From: Rheinheimera pacifica | GTDB lineage: Bacteria; Pseudomonadota; Gammaproteobacteria; Enterobacterales; Alteromonadaceae | DNA: 64,000 nt | Assembly: GCF_024809855.1 (NCBI RefSeq) | Contig: NZ_JANUEM010000003.1 | Span: 1 to 64,000, forward strand | Direction of reading: 5' to 3' | Part shown: piece after piece, positions 43,734 through 52,922 of the stretch | Layout: every line of letters starts with the position of its first letter | Numbering within the stretch: position 1 is the first letter of the stretch | Notes under the pieces: generated by a model | The model's input: the letters and a program-made list of their open reading frames with translations, nothing else | The model's database searches: none | Told to the model about the DNA's origin: nothing | Translations under genes and position numbers: made by a program

Positions 43734-44189
43734 TTAATGCAGCGTGGCAGAGGCGGGCTGCGTTGCCGTTTGTGTAACGGGTGCTAACTGCGAAAAGCGA
43801 CACAGTTCACGGCGCAGGCTGCAGCTTTCGCGTAGCAGTGCAACATTAGCCGGGTGGGTATCAGGCAACTGCGCCTGCAGTTGCAGCACCTGCTGCAAGG
43901 CACGGTTTAACGTGGCAAGACAGCGGCGCCAGCGTTGTTGTCTGGCATAGGTTTCGGCCAGATTTTGCACGCTGATCGACAGGCAAATAATTAACAATGC
44001 CGTGCCATCGGGCGCACCGGGTATAACATTGTCAGCCGATCTGGCTTCGTACTCCGGCCAGGCCTGTGTTAGCAACACCGCAGCTTGTTGGTATAAATCG
44101 GCCGCCAGCACATAGTGGTCATGCGCAAAAGCACTGTTAGCCTGGCTTATAATGTGTTTCCAGTGTTCTATCGTATCCATATCACTCAC
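43734..44189 (-). CDS. PA4469/orfX-like helical protein of SOD locus
   Basis: This 151-residue all-helical protein has TPR-like texture (HYVLAADLYQQAAVLLTQAW, SVQNLAETYARQQRWRRCLA). It is transcribed away from the Mn-SOD gene from the shared Fur-box region. By locus it corresponds to orfX between fumC and sodM in pseudomonads. TPR-like proteins bind other proteins; its partner is unknown. Family assignment by context and size. Confidence 0.5.
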   Translation of the reverse strand: MSDMDTIEHWKHIISQANSAFAHDHYVLAADLYQQAAVLLTQAWPEYEARSADNVIPGAPDGTALLIICLSISVQNLAETYARQQRWRRCLATLNRALQQVLQLQAQLPDTHPANVALLRESCSLRRELCRFSQLAPVTQTATQPASATLH

Positions 44190-44240
44190 CTTGTCGGGAA
44201 CCTGACTGAAAATATGGCTTGTTTTTCGACTAAATGCAAA

Positions 44241-44255
44241 TGATAATGGTTATCA
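44241..44255. promoter_or_regulatory. Fur box between orfX-like gene and sodA
   Basis: TGATAATGGTTATCA matches the 7-1-7 Fur consensus TGATAATNATTATCA at 13 of 14 positions and lies centrally between two divergent genes, so it can repress both when iron is plentiful. Confidence 0.85.
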
Positions 44256-44270
44256 TTAATTGGAGGCGAT

Positions 44271-44879
44271 ATGAACTTTACGTTACCGGAACTACCATAC
44301 AGCTACAACGCACTGGAACCGCATCTGGATGCACTGACGATGGAAATACACCACAGCCGGCACCATCAAACTTATGTTAATGGTTTAAATGCAGCACTTG
44401 ACGGCAGCGCCTATACTGACTGGCCACTGCAGCGTTTACTTAAAGAAATATCGGCCTTGCCACAACCGTTGCAGCAGGCGGTACGTAACCACGGTGGTGG
44501 CCATGCTAACCACAGTTTGTTCTGGCAGATTATGTCACCGCAAGGTGGTGGTGAACCTACCGGCGAACTGGCTGAAGCCATAACGCAGCACTTTGGCAGC
44601 TTCGCCCAGTTTAAGCAGCTGTTTATTCAGGCCGCACTTAGCCGGTTTGGCAGTGGCTGGGCCTGGCTGGTAAAAGACAAACAGGGTAAATTGCAGGTAA
44701 GCAGCAGTGCGAACCAGGACAGCCCGTTAATGGAAGGGCTAACGCCAATACTGGGGCTGGACGTGTGGGAACATGCTTACTACCTGCAGTACCAGAATAA
44801 GCGGCCGGACTATGTGGCAGCGTTTTTTAACGTGATTAACTGGCCCTATGTGGCGGAGTTATATCAGGAGAAGCAATGA
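44271..44879 (+). CDS. sodA: Superoxide dismutase, manganese type
   Basis: This 202-residue protein has metal ligands in [26 protein letters not shown] and [13 protein letters not shown]. The GGGHANHS stretch and NQDSPLM point to the Mn form rather than Fe-SOD. It detoxifies superoxide in the cytoplasm (no signal peptide). The strong Fur box means it is made when iron is scarce, when a Mn enzyme is useful. Its stop overlaps the next gene, a ZIP metal transporter that could supply the metal. Confidence 0.9.
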   Translation: MNFTLPELPYSYNALEPHLDALTMEIHHSRHHQTYVNGLNAALDGSAYTDWPLQRLLKEISALPQPLQQAVRNHGGGHANHSLFWQIMSPQGGGEPTGELAEAITQHFGSFAQFKQLFIQAALSRFGSGWAWLVKDKQGKLQVSSSANQDSPLMEGLTPILGLDVWEHAYYLQYQNKRPDYVAAFFNVINWPYVAELYQEKQ

Positions 44880-45766
44880 AGCTAATGTTGTTGCAATGGC
44901 CAGCGCTGGGCCTGCGTAAACTGGCTGGCCTTCTTATAGTACTGGCCGGTGCAGGCTATGGTGTGCAGCAACTGGTGCTATTAATGCAACAGCAAGCGAA
45001 TGTGCGCTATGCCTTTTATGCCGGTATGGTGGCCGCTACCGCAACGGCGGCCGGTGCAATACCGGCACTGTTTATGCGCCGGTTGCCGCAAAAGTTGCTT
45101 GATGTAATGCTGGGTTTTGGTGCCGGTGTTATGCTGGCAGCTTGTATGTTTTCGCTAATCGTACCGGCGCTGGCTTTATTAGCCAATAGCGGCGCCTCTG
45201 CGTGGTACAGCTCTGGCAGTGTGGCGCTGGCTATTTTGCTTGGTGGCGCCTTTATGCTACTGCTGGAGCGGCTGGTACCCCATGAACATTTTATTAAAGA
45301 TGAAGACCGGCTGCGTGGCCAAACCCTGCGCCGCAGCTGGTTATTTGTGTTTGCCATAGCGTTACATAATATTCCAGAGGGGCTGGCCATTGGTGCCTCT
45401 TTTGCCAGTGGCGATGTTGCGGCAGCAAGCGCACTGGCTACCGGTATCTCGGTACAGGACATTCCTGAAGGGCTGGTAGTAGCAATGGCATTGCTGGCCG
45501 TAGGCTACGGCCGTGCACTGGCGGTGGGTATTGCGATATTATCTGGCTTAACCGAGCCGGTTATGGCTATTGTTGGCGCGGCGGTGTTGGGCGAATCCAG
45601 CCTGTTGCTACCCTGGGGCCTGGCAGTGGCAGCCGGTGCTATGTTATTTGTTATCAGCCATGAAATGATCCCTGAATCGCACCGACAGGGCCACGAGCTG
45701 GCTGCAACCAACGGCTTAATGCTGGGCTTTGTATTGATGATGTTACTGGATACTGCACTTAGCTGA
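44876..45766 (+). CDS. ZIP-family metal transporter
   Basis: This 296-residue protein has about eight membrane helices. The ZIP signature helices [18 protein letters not shown] and [20 protein letters not shown] carry the metal-binding His, Asn, Glu and Asp. ZIP proteins bring divalent metals (Zn, Mn, Fe) into the cytoplasm. Translational overlap with sodA and Fur control suggest manganese supply for the SOD, a role inferred from context. Pseudomonas has a comparable gene (PA4467) beside sodM. Confidence 0.85.
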   Translation: MKLMLLQWPALGLRKLAGLLIVLAGAGYGVQQLVLLMQQQANVRYAFYAGMVAATATAAGAIPALFMRRLPQKLLDVMLGFGAGVMLAACMFSLIVPALALLANSGASAWYSSGSVALAILLGGAFMLLLERLVPHEHFIKDEDRLRGQTLRRSWLFVFAIALHNIPEGLAIGASFASGDVAAASALATGISVQDIPEGLVVAMALLAVGYGRALAVGIAILSGLTEPVMAIVGAAVLGESSLLLPWGLAVAAGAMLFVISHEMIPESHRQGHELAATNGLMLGFVLMMLLDTALS

Positions 45767-45896
45767 TAGCCTTATCCAACAAGCGTGCCGACACAATTTA
45801 TTACAATCCAAAGGTGGTTAGTGCTGGTAGTGGCTAGTTGTTTTCATTACATTGACCCTCACAAAAAGTAACAAGTTGCCTAGTCGTGGTGGTTCA

Positions 45897-48776
45897 ATGA
45901 AAAAAATATTTGTTATCAGTGCAGTAGCGCTGGCTGTATTAACCGGTTGTGCCGGTGAGCGTAGTTTATCTGCCGATACGCGTGCTGCACAGCAGCAGGT
46001 ACAGGGCCAGGTAGTAGTAAGCCCGAATGACAGCCGTGCTTATAAAACCCTGGTACTGCCAAATAAACTGGAGGTGCTGCTGGTGTCAGACCCAACAGCA
46101 GAAAAATCGGCGGCGGCGTTAAGTGTAGGTGTGGGGTTGCTGCAAGATCCCATGAGCCAGCAGGGTATGGCGCATTATTTAGAGCATATGCTGTTTTTAG
46201 GCACCGAGCGTTACCCTGATACCAAAGGTTACAGCGAATTTATGACCGCCAACGGCGGCGCGCAAAACGCTTACACCTGGCTTGATATTACCAATTACAT
46301 GTTTAAGGTAAATAATAACGCTTACGATGAAGCGCTGGATCGTTTCTCAGATTTTTTTAAAGCCCCCAAACTATACCCCGAATACGCCGATAAAGAGAAA
46401 AACGCTGTTAATGCAGAGTGGTCGATGCGCCGCGAAATGGACTACTTCGGCCAGTACAATTTGTCACGCGGTATGATGGGCAACCACCCGGCAAACCGGT
46501 TTTTAATTGGTAACCTGGAAACCCTGGGCGATAAAGACGGCAGTAAACTGCAGCCTGAAACCGTAGCGTTTTATAACCGGTATTACTCGGCCAATATTAT
46601 GAAAGTAGCTCTGCTGAGCAATTTACCGCTAAGCGAAATGGAGCAACTGGCCAGCAAGCACTTTAGCAGTATTGTGAATAAGAACATTGAAAAACCGGCC
46701 GTAACCGCAGAGCTGGATTTTAGCCAGTTAGGCGGCAAGCGTATTCACTATGTGCCAAATCAGGACGTAAAGCAGTTACGGCTGGATTTTACCATCAGCA
46801 ATAACAGCGAGCAGTTTGCCGTTAAACCCAACGAGTTTATCAGCTACCTGCTGGGTTCAGAAATGCCCGGCACACCGGCTGAGCAACTCAAAGCCATGGG
46901 GCTGATTTCTAAGCTGAATGCCAGCGCCACGCCCGACTTATACGGCAATTACGGCTCACTGAGCATAGATGTAGAACTGACCGACGCCGGTATGCAAAAC
47001 CGTGAAGGTATAGTAGCCACTATTATGCAGTACATTGAGCTGGTGAAGCAGCAGGGCGTAGACAGCAAATATTTCAGCGAAATTCAAACCAGCCTGAACA
47101 ACCAGTTCCGTTTTCTGGAAAAAGGCGACGAATTTGGTTATGTGTCTAACCTGGCCGACGCTATGCAAAAAGTACCGGCCCGTAACGCGGTAAATGCGCC
47201 GTTTTATTACCAGCGTTTTGATGCCAAAGCCATTAAAGATGTACTGGCGCAGTTAACGCCAGAGCGCCTGCGCGTATGGTATATCAGCAAGCAAGAGCCG
47301 CACGACAGCAGCCTGCATTTTTACGACGGTAAATATAAAATTACCAATATCAGCAGCGAAGAGCAGCAAAGCTGGCAACAAAGCCCGCAGCTGGCACTGA
47401 ACTTACCGGCAGTAAACCGGCTGTTACCGGAAAACTTTGAGCTGGTAGCGCCGGTACAGCAAGCCAAACCGGAAATAGTGCTGCAGCAAAACGGTATTAC
47501 CGCCTGGTTGTACCCCAGCCAGCAGTTTGCCAGCCAGCCGCGTGGCGTGCTGGAAATTTTTATCAATACACCGGCACCGCAGCAGGATATTAAAGCCAGA
47601 GTAGCCCTGGCACTGTGGCGCGACATTTTCAGCCTGCAGCAAAGTGTGCTGTCAACAGAAGCCGATATTGCCGGTATGCAGCTGCGGTTAACCGCCGGTA
47701 GCGGCATGGCACTGACGGTAGCCGGTTTTACTGACAAACAGCCCGAGTTATTACAGCAAGCACTGGCCGGTTTAGTGGTTAACACTGACGAGCAAAGCTT
47801 TGCCCAGGCCAAAGATCGCTATATCCGTGGTTTGCAAAACCAGGGCAAGCAATTTCCGTTTTATCAGGCATTTAATGGCTATAACACCCTGGTGCGCAAT
47901 GGTAACTATGAGCCAGAGCAATTAATTGCTGCGGCCAACAGTTTAACCAGTGCACAGCTGCAAAGTTTTATCGCCGATACGCTGGCAAATAACCAGCTGC
48001 GGGTATTTGCCTTTGGTAACTATGACAAAGCCGCCATAGCGCAGGTGGTTGCTACTGTGCAGCAGGCCCTGCCGGCGCAGCGTAACGAGCAGCCATACAG
48101 CCGCACAGCTTACTGGCAACCGGCCGCCGGTGAAAAACTGGTACTGCAAAAAGATATCGACGTTGCCGATGTTGGCCTGGTAGATGTGCATATACACCCG
48201 GATCCCTCCTATACCCAACTGGCAAGGGCTACGGTGCTTAACAGCCATTTTAGCAATGTGGCTTTTGACAAACTGCGCACCGAAGAGCAACTGGCCTATG
48301 CTGTGGGTGGCACTGCCACGCAAATAGAAAATTACACCGGTTTTGCCATGTATATTCAAACGCCGGTAAAAGGTGTAGCTGATATGCAGGCCCGCTTTGA
48401 CAGTTTTAAGCAGCAATATGCCGCCGAGCTGGACAAGTTAACTGAAGAGGCATTCGCCCAGCTTAAAGCCAGCACACTGATCACGCTAAAAGAGCCGGCG
48501 AAAAACCTGCAGGAAGAAGTTGGGCCGCTAATTACCGACTGGTACCGCGAGAAGTTTAGCTTCGACAGCAAACAGCAGTTAGTTGATGCCGTAGAACAGG
48601 TAACACTGGAGCAGGTAAAAGCGTTTTACCGCGAAACCATGCTAAATGACAACGCAGCACGGGTTTCAGTGCAAATGCGCGGCACTAAATTCCGCGACCA
48701 GCCATTTGCCGATCTACCTGGCCAAACCAGGGTAACTGACGTGGCTGCCTTTCATCAGCAGATGAAAAAGCAGTAA
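45897..48776 (+). CDS. M16 zinc metalloprotease (pitrilysin-like) lipoprotein
   Basis: This 959-residue protein from ATG 45897 has a lipoprotein signal (lipobox LTGC, Cys about 19). The inverted zinc motif HYLEHMLFLG (HxxEH, about 92-96) and the third-ligand region KNAVNAEWSMRR (about 170) mark an active M16 protease. There are four M16 domains in the pitrilysin/insulinase layout, with the middle and C-terminal halves inactive. An upstream in-frame start at 45852 would mask the lipobox. It should degrade peptides in the periplasm, tethered to a membrane. A terminator follows. Confidence 0.88.
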   Translation: MKKIFVISAVALAVLTGCAGERSLSADTRAAQQQVQGQVVVSPNDSRAYKTLVLPNKLEVLLVSDPTAEKSAAALSVGVGLLQDPMSQQGMAHYLEHMLFLGTERYPDTKGYSEFMTANGGAQNAYTWLDITNYMFKVNNNAYDEALDRFSDFFKAPKLYPEYADKEKNAVNAEWSMRREMDYFGQYNLSRGMMGNHPANRFLIGNLETLGDKDGSKLQPETVAFYNRYYSANIMKVALLSNLPLSEMEQLASKHFSSIVNKNIEKPAVTAELDFSQLGGKRIHYVPNQDVKQLRLDFTISNNSEQFAVKPNEFISYLLGSEMPGTPAEQLKAMGLISKLNASATPDLYGNYGSLSIDVELTDAGMQNREGIVATIMQYIELVKQQGVDSKYFSEIQTSLNNQFRFLEKGDEFGYVSNLADAMQKVPARNAVNAPFYYQRFDAKAIKDVLAQLTPERLRVWYISKQEPHDSSLHFYDGKYKITNISSEEQQSWQQSPQLALNLPAVNRLLPENFELVAPVQQAKPEIVLQQNGITAWLYPSQQFASQPRGVLEIFINTPAPQQDIKARVALALWRDIFSLQQSVLSTEADIAGMQLRLTAGSGMALTVAGFTDKQPELLQQALAGLVVNTDEQSFAQAKDRYIRGLQNQGKQFPFYQAFNGYNTLVRNGNYEPEQLIAAANSLTSAQLQSFIADTLANNQLRVFAFGNYDKAAIAQVVATVQQALPAQRNEQPYSRTAYWQPAAGEKLVLQKDIDVADVGLVDVHIHPDPSYTQLARATVLNSHFSNVAFDKLRTEEQLAYAVGGTATQIENYTGFAMYIQTPVKGVADMQARFDSFKQQYAAELDKLTEEAFAQLKASTLITLKEPAKNLQEEVGPLITDWYREKFSFDSKQQLVDAVEQVTLEQVKAFYRETMLNDNAARVSVQMRGTKFRDQPFADLPGQTRVTDVAAFHQQMKKQ

Positions 48777-48792
48777 GTTGTACAGTAAACAG

Positions 48793-48819
48793 AAAAACGC
48801 AGCTTCGGCTGCGTTTTTT
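48793..48819 (+). terminator. Rho-independent terminator after M16 gene
   Basis: AACGCAGC-TTCG-GCTGCGTT with an A run before and TTTT after; it can also serve the converging regulator gene. Confidence 0.85.
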
Positions 48820-48860
48820 CGTTTGTACTCTGTGGGCTATAGCGCCTGAACCAAGGTTGC

Positions 48861-49235
48861 TTACTTGCCGGCGCTATGTGTTTTCTTCAGTGTGCTGATA
48901 AGGTTAACGGCCAACGAACGGCCTTCGTCAGTCAGGCTATGGTAATGTTTAAGCAACAAAGCCAGTTGCGCGTCTACCGCAGTGGCCGACGGGCTATAAT
49001 GGTTGCTTTGTTCCATAACCTCAGTGCGGCTGTGCTCTTCAGCGCTTTGATACAGCGCCGACACCTGCGTATCTAAAGCGTGGGCGATAGCTTCCAGTAA
49101 ATCCAGTGACGGGCGCTGCTCGTCGCGCTCAATACGTGACAAATTTCCGGCATCAGTTTCTGCGGCATAGGCGACATCCTCCAGGGTTTTCCCTAGCATT
49201 TTTCTTCTATGTCTCAGTATGTTGCCAATTTTCAT
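48861..49235 (-). CDS. XRE-family transcriptional regulator
   Basis: This 124-residue protein (from ATG 49235; 136 residues if the upstream start at 49271 is used) begins MKIGNILRHRRKMLGKTLED. It has a Cro/CI helix-turn-helix (about 15-60: TLEDVAYAAETDAGNLSRIE and PSLDLLEAIAHAL). The C-terminal ~60 residues are helical, without an enzyme domain. It is divergent from the 84-aa gene at 49404 and may control it from the 168-base region between them. Target unknown. Confidence 0.8.
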   Translation of the reverse strand: MKIGNILRHRRKMLGKTLEDVAYAAETDAGNLSRIERDEQRPSLDLLEAIAHALDTQVSALYQSAEEHSRTEVMEQSNHYSPSATAVDAQLALLLKHYHSLTDEGRSLAVNLISTLKKTHSAGK

Positions 49236-49403
49236 CTCAGCGATTCTCGGTGCATTGGCATAGATGCACAAAGCGATGGCTGCAAAATTAACTTGCTAAA
49301 TTTGCGTGATGCGCAATAATGTGAAGAAAACGTAAAAGCAAAGAGTGTTATTGACGGCATATTCGCTCTGAGCGCCCAATAGCAAACGGGAAGGACTTCT
49401 GTC

Positions 49404-49658
49404 ATGAGCAGCAATGTTAACGCAAAGCCGGTGGCGCATATCGTATTTAGTGAGAAAACCGTGCACGGTGACAATATTCCCTGTGCTTACATTGACTTAC
49501 GAAACCCGGCTGAATGTATTCTGGAGCAGGATAAAACTGGGATCTGGCTCACTTTAGCCATTAACGCCGAATTGATGGACGAGTTGGCTGTAGCCTGGTG
49601 TAAGCAGCGTAATTTCACCTGCAGTAATGCCGCACAAACTCACGATATAAAAGCGTAA
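49404..49658 (+). CDS. Uncharacterised small protein
   Basis: This 84-residue soluble protein (MSSNVNAKPVAHIVFSEKTV, ECILEQDKTGIWLTLAINAE) has no signal peptide. AGGA lies before the ATG. The gene pairs with the next one, 22 bases on, and faces the XRE regulator. I do not recognise a family. Confidence 0.55.
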   Translation: MSSNVNAKPVAHIVFSEKTVHGDNIPCAYIDLRNPAECILEQDKTGIWLTLAINAELMDELAVAWCKQRNFTCSNAAQTHDIKA

Positions 49659-49680
49659 ATTGCACAATGCCGGCGCTGGT

Positions 49681-50445
49681 ATGGTAAAGAACTTTTTAAA
49701 ACGCATTACCGGCCGCAGTTTTCATGGCGGGCCAGATGCCTATAGGTGCTTTAACTATAAAGTGCTGCTGGATAAAGATCTGTTAGCGTTTAGCATTCCC
49801 AGTGCCAGCCCGATGGAGTTTCCGGTGTTGTTTCCTTACCAAACCCCCGGCTGGTTTGCCCTTAATGCCGATCAGCGGCAGTGGCATCGTTTTGTTTGTA
49901 TAAACCAGCAACAGTATTGGTACAGCGGGCATTTTTTAAGAACCCACGGCGAGCCGCTGGGGCAGTTAATGCTATCGATCTGGCTAAAGCAGGTTGTAGC
50001 GGGTAAAAGCATTGCCCGGCATAATATTGAGCAGTTGGGCGAATACCTTAGCGGGCAAAACCACGATATAAACAGCAGTTATATTTTTGATAGTGCCACG
50101 CAACTGCAACCTGCTTTACAGCATTACAATACTTACAGGCGCAGCAATAAATTACTTGCCGGGCAAACACAGCAATACGTTGCGCTAAGGCATAAAGAGC
50201 AACTACCGCAGTGTTATAACATTAAGCATTTTGGCTGCCAGCAATGGCTGTATTACACACACGCCAGCCGGGCCTTTACCCGGCAGTATCACTACTACTG
50301 TTACCCGTTGTCAGAGCAGTTTTATTTAAAAATCCGTTTTGCGTATAAAGCAAATTTACCGGCTTATTTTCATTACTGGCATGCTAACGCCCGTGCGGCA
50401 GAGCATAGCATTATGCAAAGCGTAAAGTTGCATACTGCAGATTAA
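49681..50445 (+). CDS. Uncharacterised aromatic-rich protein
   Basis: This 254-residue protein from ATG 49681 (a TTG at 49660 would add seven residues) is unusually rich in Tyr, His, Trp and Gln (FVCINQQQYWYSGHFLRTHG, CQQWLYYTHASRAF, YHYYCYPLSEQFYLKIRF). It has no signal peptide or clear membrane helix. The strand-rich texture with YYTH and YHYY runs suggests a globular cytoplasmic protein. No family recognised; probably in one transcript with the gene before it. Confidence 0.55.
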   Translation: MVKNFLKRITGRSFHGGPDAYRCFNYKVLLDKDLLAFSIPSASPMEFPVLFPYQTPGWFALNADQRQWHRFVCINQQQYWYSGHFLRTHGEPLGQLMLSIWLKQVVAGKSIARHNIEQLGEYLSGQNHDINSSYIFDSATQLQPALQHYNTYRRSNKLLAGQTQQYVALRHKEQLPQCYNIKHFGCQQWLYYTHASRAFTRQYHYYCYPLSEQFYLKIRFAYKANLPAYFHYWHANARAAEHSIMQSVKLHTAD

Positions 50446-50816
50446 CCCGGCAATTGTGGCTTTAGTGGGTTCGTAAGCCACTACGTTATCCGGCGAGGCA
50501 TAAAAAACAAAAATAGTTTGAGCAATCACTTTAAACAGTGTTTTAGCTGCTTGTTATCTGCTTAAAAAGCACACTGCTGGTTTAAGACTGCTGTGCCGCC
50601 GTTCACATTTTTCTCTGTTTAAGAAAATTCAAACACCGTTACCGGTTTAGCCAGTCTGGCCGCCTGCTAGTAGCAAAATCAGCATATTGCATTCAAAGTG
50701 AACTGGTCTATCTTGTTGGTGGACTCTTAATTAGCCTGACGGAAAGGGCTGCACAACAATAACAATAATCTTAGCAAGAACCCTGTTTCAGCAGAGCAAA
50801 GACGAGGACAACCCAA
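50446..50816. other. Intergenic region before lipase
   Basis: 371 bases without a gene. AT-rich stretches (CACATTTTTCTCTGTTTAAG, TTGTTATCTGCTTAAAAAGC) make a promoter for the lipase likely, but I cannot fix -35 and -10 elements. No terminator or repeat stands out. Confidence 0.4.
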
Positions 50817-51866
50817 ATGAAAAAATCTACCCTGCTTTTACTGGCGGGCCTGTTTAGCGGCGCTGCGCAAGCTGCTGTAGGCGGTTATCCGGTGGTATTG
50901 GTACACGGTTTTCAGCCGGATAATTTAGCCAGCCGGCCTACCGGCAACCAGGTAAGCACTAATGGTGCAGAGTACTGGGCCGGGTACTGGCGTGATCGCG
51001 CCGATGCACGTATTGACTGGCCGTCGCAAGAACGCGTGGCAGGTAAAATTGCCAGTGATTATGTCTGGCCTAAACTGCAGCAATTGTCACGTAGTGGTAC
51101 CTGTACCAGCGGCTGTATTTTTGTGTCGCATTCTACCGGCGATTTGATTACCCGCTACATTATTGATAACCAGGCGCTGTGGCTGCAAAACGCGGGTTTA
51201 CAGCCGCTGAATATTGTCGCGACGTTTGACTTTGCCGGTGCTGGCGGCGGGGTAGAGCTTGCCGATTTAGCAGTAAATGTGGCCGGTGGCTCCGGCCTGA
51301 TTGATGGCGCCCTGCGGCTGGCGATTTCCTTATGGCTGGGGCAGATACCGTCACCATCTAACATTGGTGTATTAAACGACTTACGGGTAAACACCGCACG
51401 CCAGTTAGCAGCCTTCCCCGACAGCCGGGTGCCGCGCCTACGTTTTGTTGGCGCCGGATCTGACTTTTTAGGCGCCACCGGTGCATTTTTGCCAGGCGAG
51501 GATGACGGCGTAGTGGCCAGCCATTCCAGTTGCGGTGCGGCCAGCGCAGGCAGCTTTAACAGTTGTTCACGCACGGTGGCCTTTGATGGCAAGCTGACAT
51601 CGGTTAGCGGGCCAGCCAGTTTTATGCCGTACCATTACCCGATGTTAATGAGCGAAGGCTACAGCCACAGCGATGTTATAGCCAACCGCGCGGCTGACGA
51701 AATAACTGCGGCCAGCAATAGCGTGAATTATTTAAATGGCGAGCGGTTGCAATTTAACACTGTTGACGAAAACCGCGGCTGGTGGGTGTTTAGCTCGCGT
51801 TATCGCATAGTGCGTAACTCGAATAACACCAGCATGTCGGCATTGGTGTACCAGGCAGCGAACTAG
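50817..51866 (+). CDS. Exported lipase-like alpha/beta hydrolase
   Basis: This 349-residue protein has a signal peptide (ending GAAQA). The lipase oxyanion stretch YPVVLVHGFQPDN lies at about 24-36 and the nucleophile motif VSHSTGDLITRY at about 101-112. The usual GxSxG is SxSxG here. A likely Asp lies near GEDDGVVASHSS and a His near PYHYPML or GYSHSD. Four Cys pairs suggest disulfides and an extracellular or periplasmic location. It is translated 4 bases before the next gene, which may assist it. Substrate unknown. Confidence 0.8.
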   Translation: MKKSTLLLLAGLFSGAAQAAVGGYPVVLVHGFQPDNLASRPTGNQVSTNGAEYWAGYWRDRADARIDWPSQERVAGKIASDYVWPKLQQLSRSGTCTSGCIFVSHSTGDLITRYIIDNQALWLQNAGLQPLNIVATFDFAGAGGGVELADLAVNVAGGSGLIDGALRLAISLWLGQIPSPSNIGVLNDLRVNTARQLAAFPDSRVPRLRFVGAGSDFLGATGAFLPGEDDGVVASHSSCGAASAGSFNSCSRTVAFDGKLTSVSGPASFMPYHYPMLMSEGYSHSDVIANRAADEITAASNSVNYLNGERLQFNTVDENRGWWVFSSRYRIVRNSNNTSMSALVYQAAN

Positions 51867-51870
51867 CCTA

Positions 51871-52917
51871 ATGAAAAAATGGTTATTATTGTGCCTGCCA
51901 GTATTGCTGACAGGCATATGGTTTTTCTGGCCGCAACCAGCAACGGTGGCGCCAACCACATCACAGCAAATTAAAACGCTGCCAACAGCAACTGCTGTTA
52001 AGCCAGCTAATACACCGGCAGCAAAGCCACAGCAAATTAACGTAACAGAAAAAATACCCCAGCCGGTAAGCGAAAGCTTTAAATTACTGGCCAGCGCTTA
52101 TGCTGCAGAGCTTGAGTTGCCGCCGTATTCACGGCCGTTAAGCCTGGATGATGAACACCTGCTGGCGCCAAACCGCTATATACCGCAAACCGTGCCACTT
52201 GAGGGCGGGGCCAGTGCAACGATAGTGCTGCCAAAATTCCGTTTTAGCTACCCCGAGGCCATACCGGTAACACTGCAGGTAAGCGGTATTCAGGTATCAG
52301 ATGTCAGTGTGGCACTAAGCTCGGAGGCTACGGCAACGGTAGTGGCCACTGAAGAAATGCGCGGTACACCGGTTAACTGGTCAGCCACGTTTAATGCAGG
52401 GGCCGACTGGAACGGCGCTTTTGAAATCAGTATCAGCTTTAGCGCCAACGGCCAGCAGCAAGTGCTGAAAACCGGTATTGAATACAGCAACCCGGTAGCC
52501 ACTATTACCGGCGTGGGCGATAGCCGTGGCGTAGGCAGTGATATGCTGATCCCGGTAAACATAACGGTACATCAAGCTGGCTATTACCGCTTACGCGCCA
52601 ATTTATTTACCGAACAACGCCAGCCGTTAGCTCTGTTAACCGGCAACGCAAAGCTAAGTGAAGGGCAGGGTGAAATAACATTGCGAGCTTTTAAAGCGGT
52701 GCTGCAACAGCAAAGCGGGCCTTATATTTTAAGCACCTTTGTGCTGGAAAAGCGCCCGGCAGTACCCGGCGAGCTAACCCAATATGGCGACAGTGAAAAA
52801 GCAGAATATAAGCTGGATTATTTTGCGTTAAGCCAGCTAAGTGACGCCCCCTGGCAACCCGATGCCGAAGAGCTGCAACGCCTGCAGTTTTTACAGCAAA
52901 TGGCCGGGCAGCAATAA
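51871..52917 (+). CDS. Exported partner of lipase (DUF4785-like?)
   Basis: This 348-residue protein has an N-terminal signal or anchor (MKKWLLLCLPVLLTGIWFFW), a Thr/Ala/Pro-rich linker to about 65, then two beta-sandwich regions (about 95-205 and 215-300). It contains ELELPPYSRPLSLDDEHLL and ITGVGDSRGVGSDMLIPVNI. Similar proteins, named DUF4785 or choice-of-anchor type, occur beside hydrolases; the match is from memory. It does not look like the helical lipase foldase. It is probably co-transcribed with the lipase. Confidence 0.55.
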   Translation: MKKWLLLCLPVLLTGIWFFWPQPATVAPTTSQQIKTLPTATAVKPANTPAAKPQQINVTEKIPQPVSESFKLLASAYAAELELPPYSRPLSLDDEHLLAPNRYIPQTVPLEGGASATIVLPKFRFSYPEAIPVTLQVSGIQVSDVSVALSSEATATVVATEEMRGTPVNWSATFNAGADWNGAFEISISFSANGQQQVLKTGIEYSNPVATITGVGDSRGVGSDMLIPVNITVHQAGYYRLRANLFTEQRQPLALLTGNAKLSEGQGEITLRAFKAVLQQQSGPYILSTFVLEKRPAVPGELTQYGDSEKAEYKLDYFALSQLSDAPWQPDAEELQRLQFLQQMAGQQ

Positions 52918-52922
52918 CGCAT

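Noticed and set aside
44271-44879. Iron-type superoxide dismutase
   Set aside because: GGGHANHS and NQDSPLM are Mn-type signatures, and Fur control in an iron-starvation locus fits the Mn form.
48861-49235. Antitoxin of a HigBA-like toxin-antitoxin pair
   Set aside because: No short toxin gene is adjacent on the same strand; the neighbours are divergent and show no RelE/HigB features.
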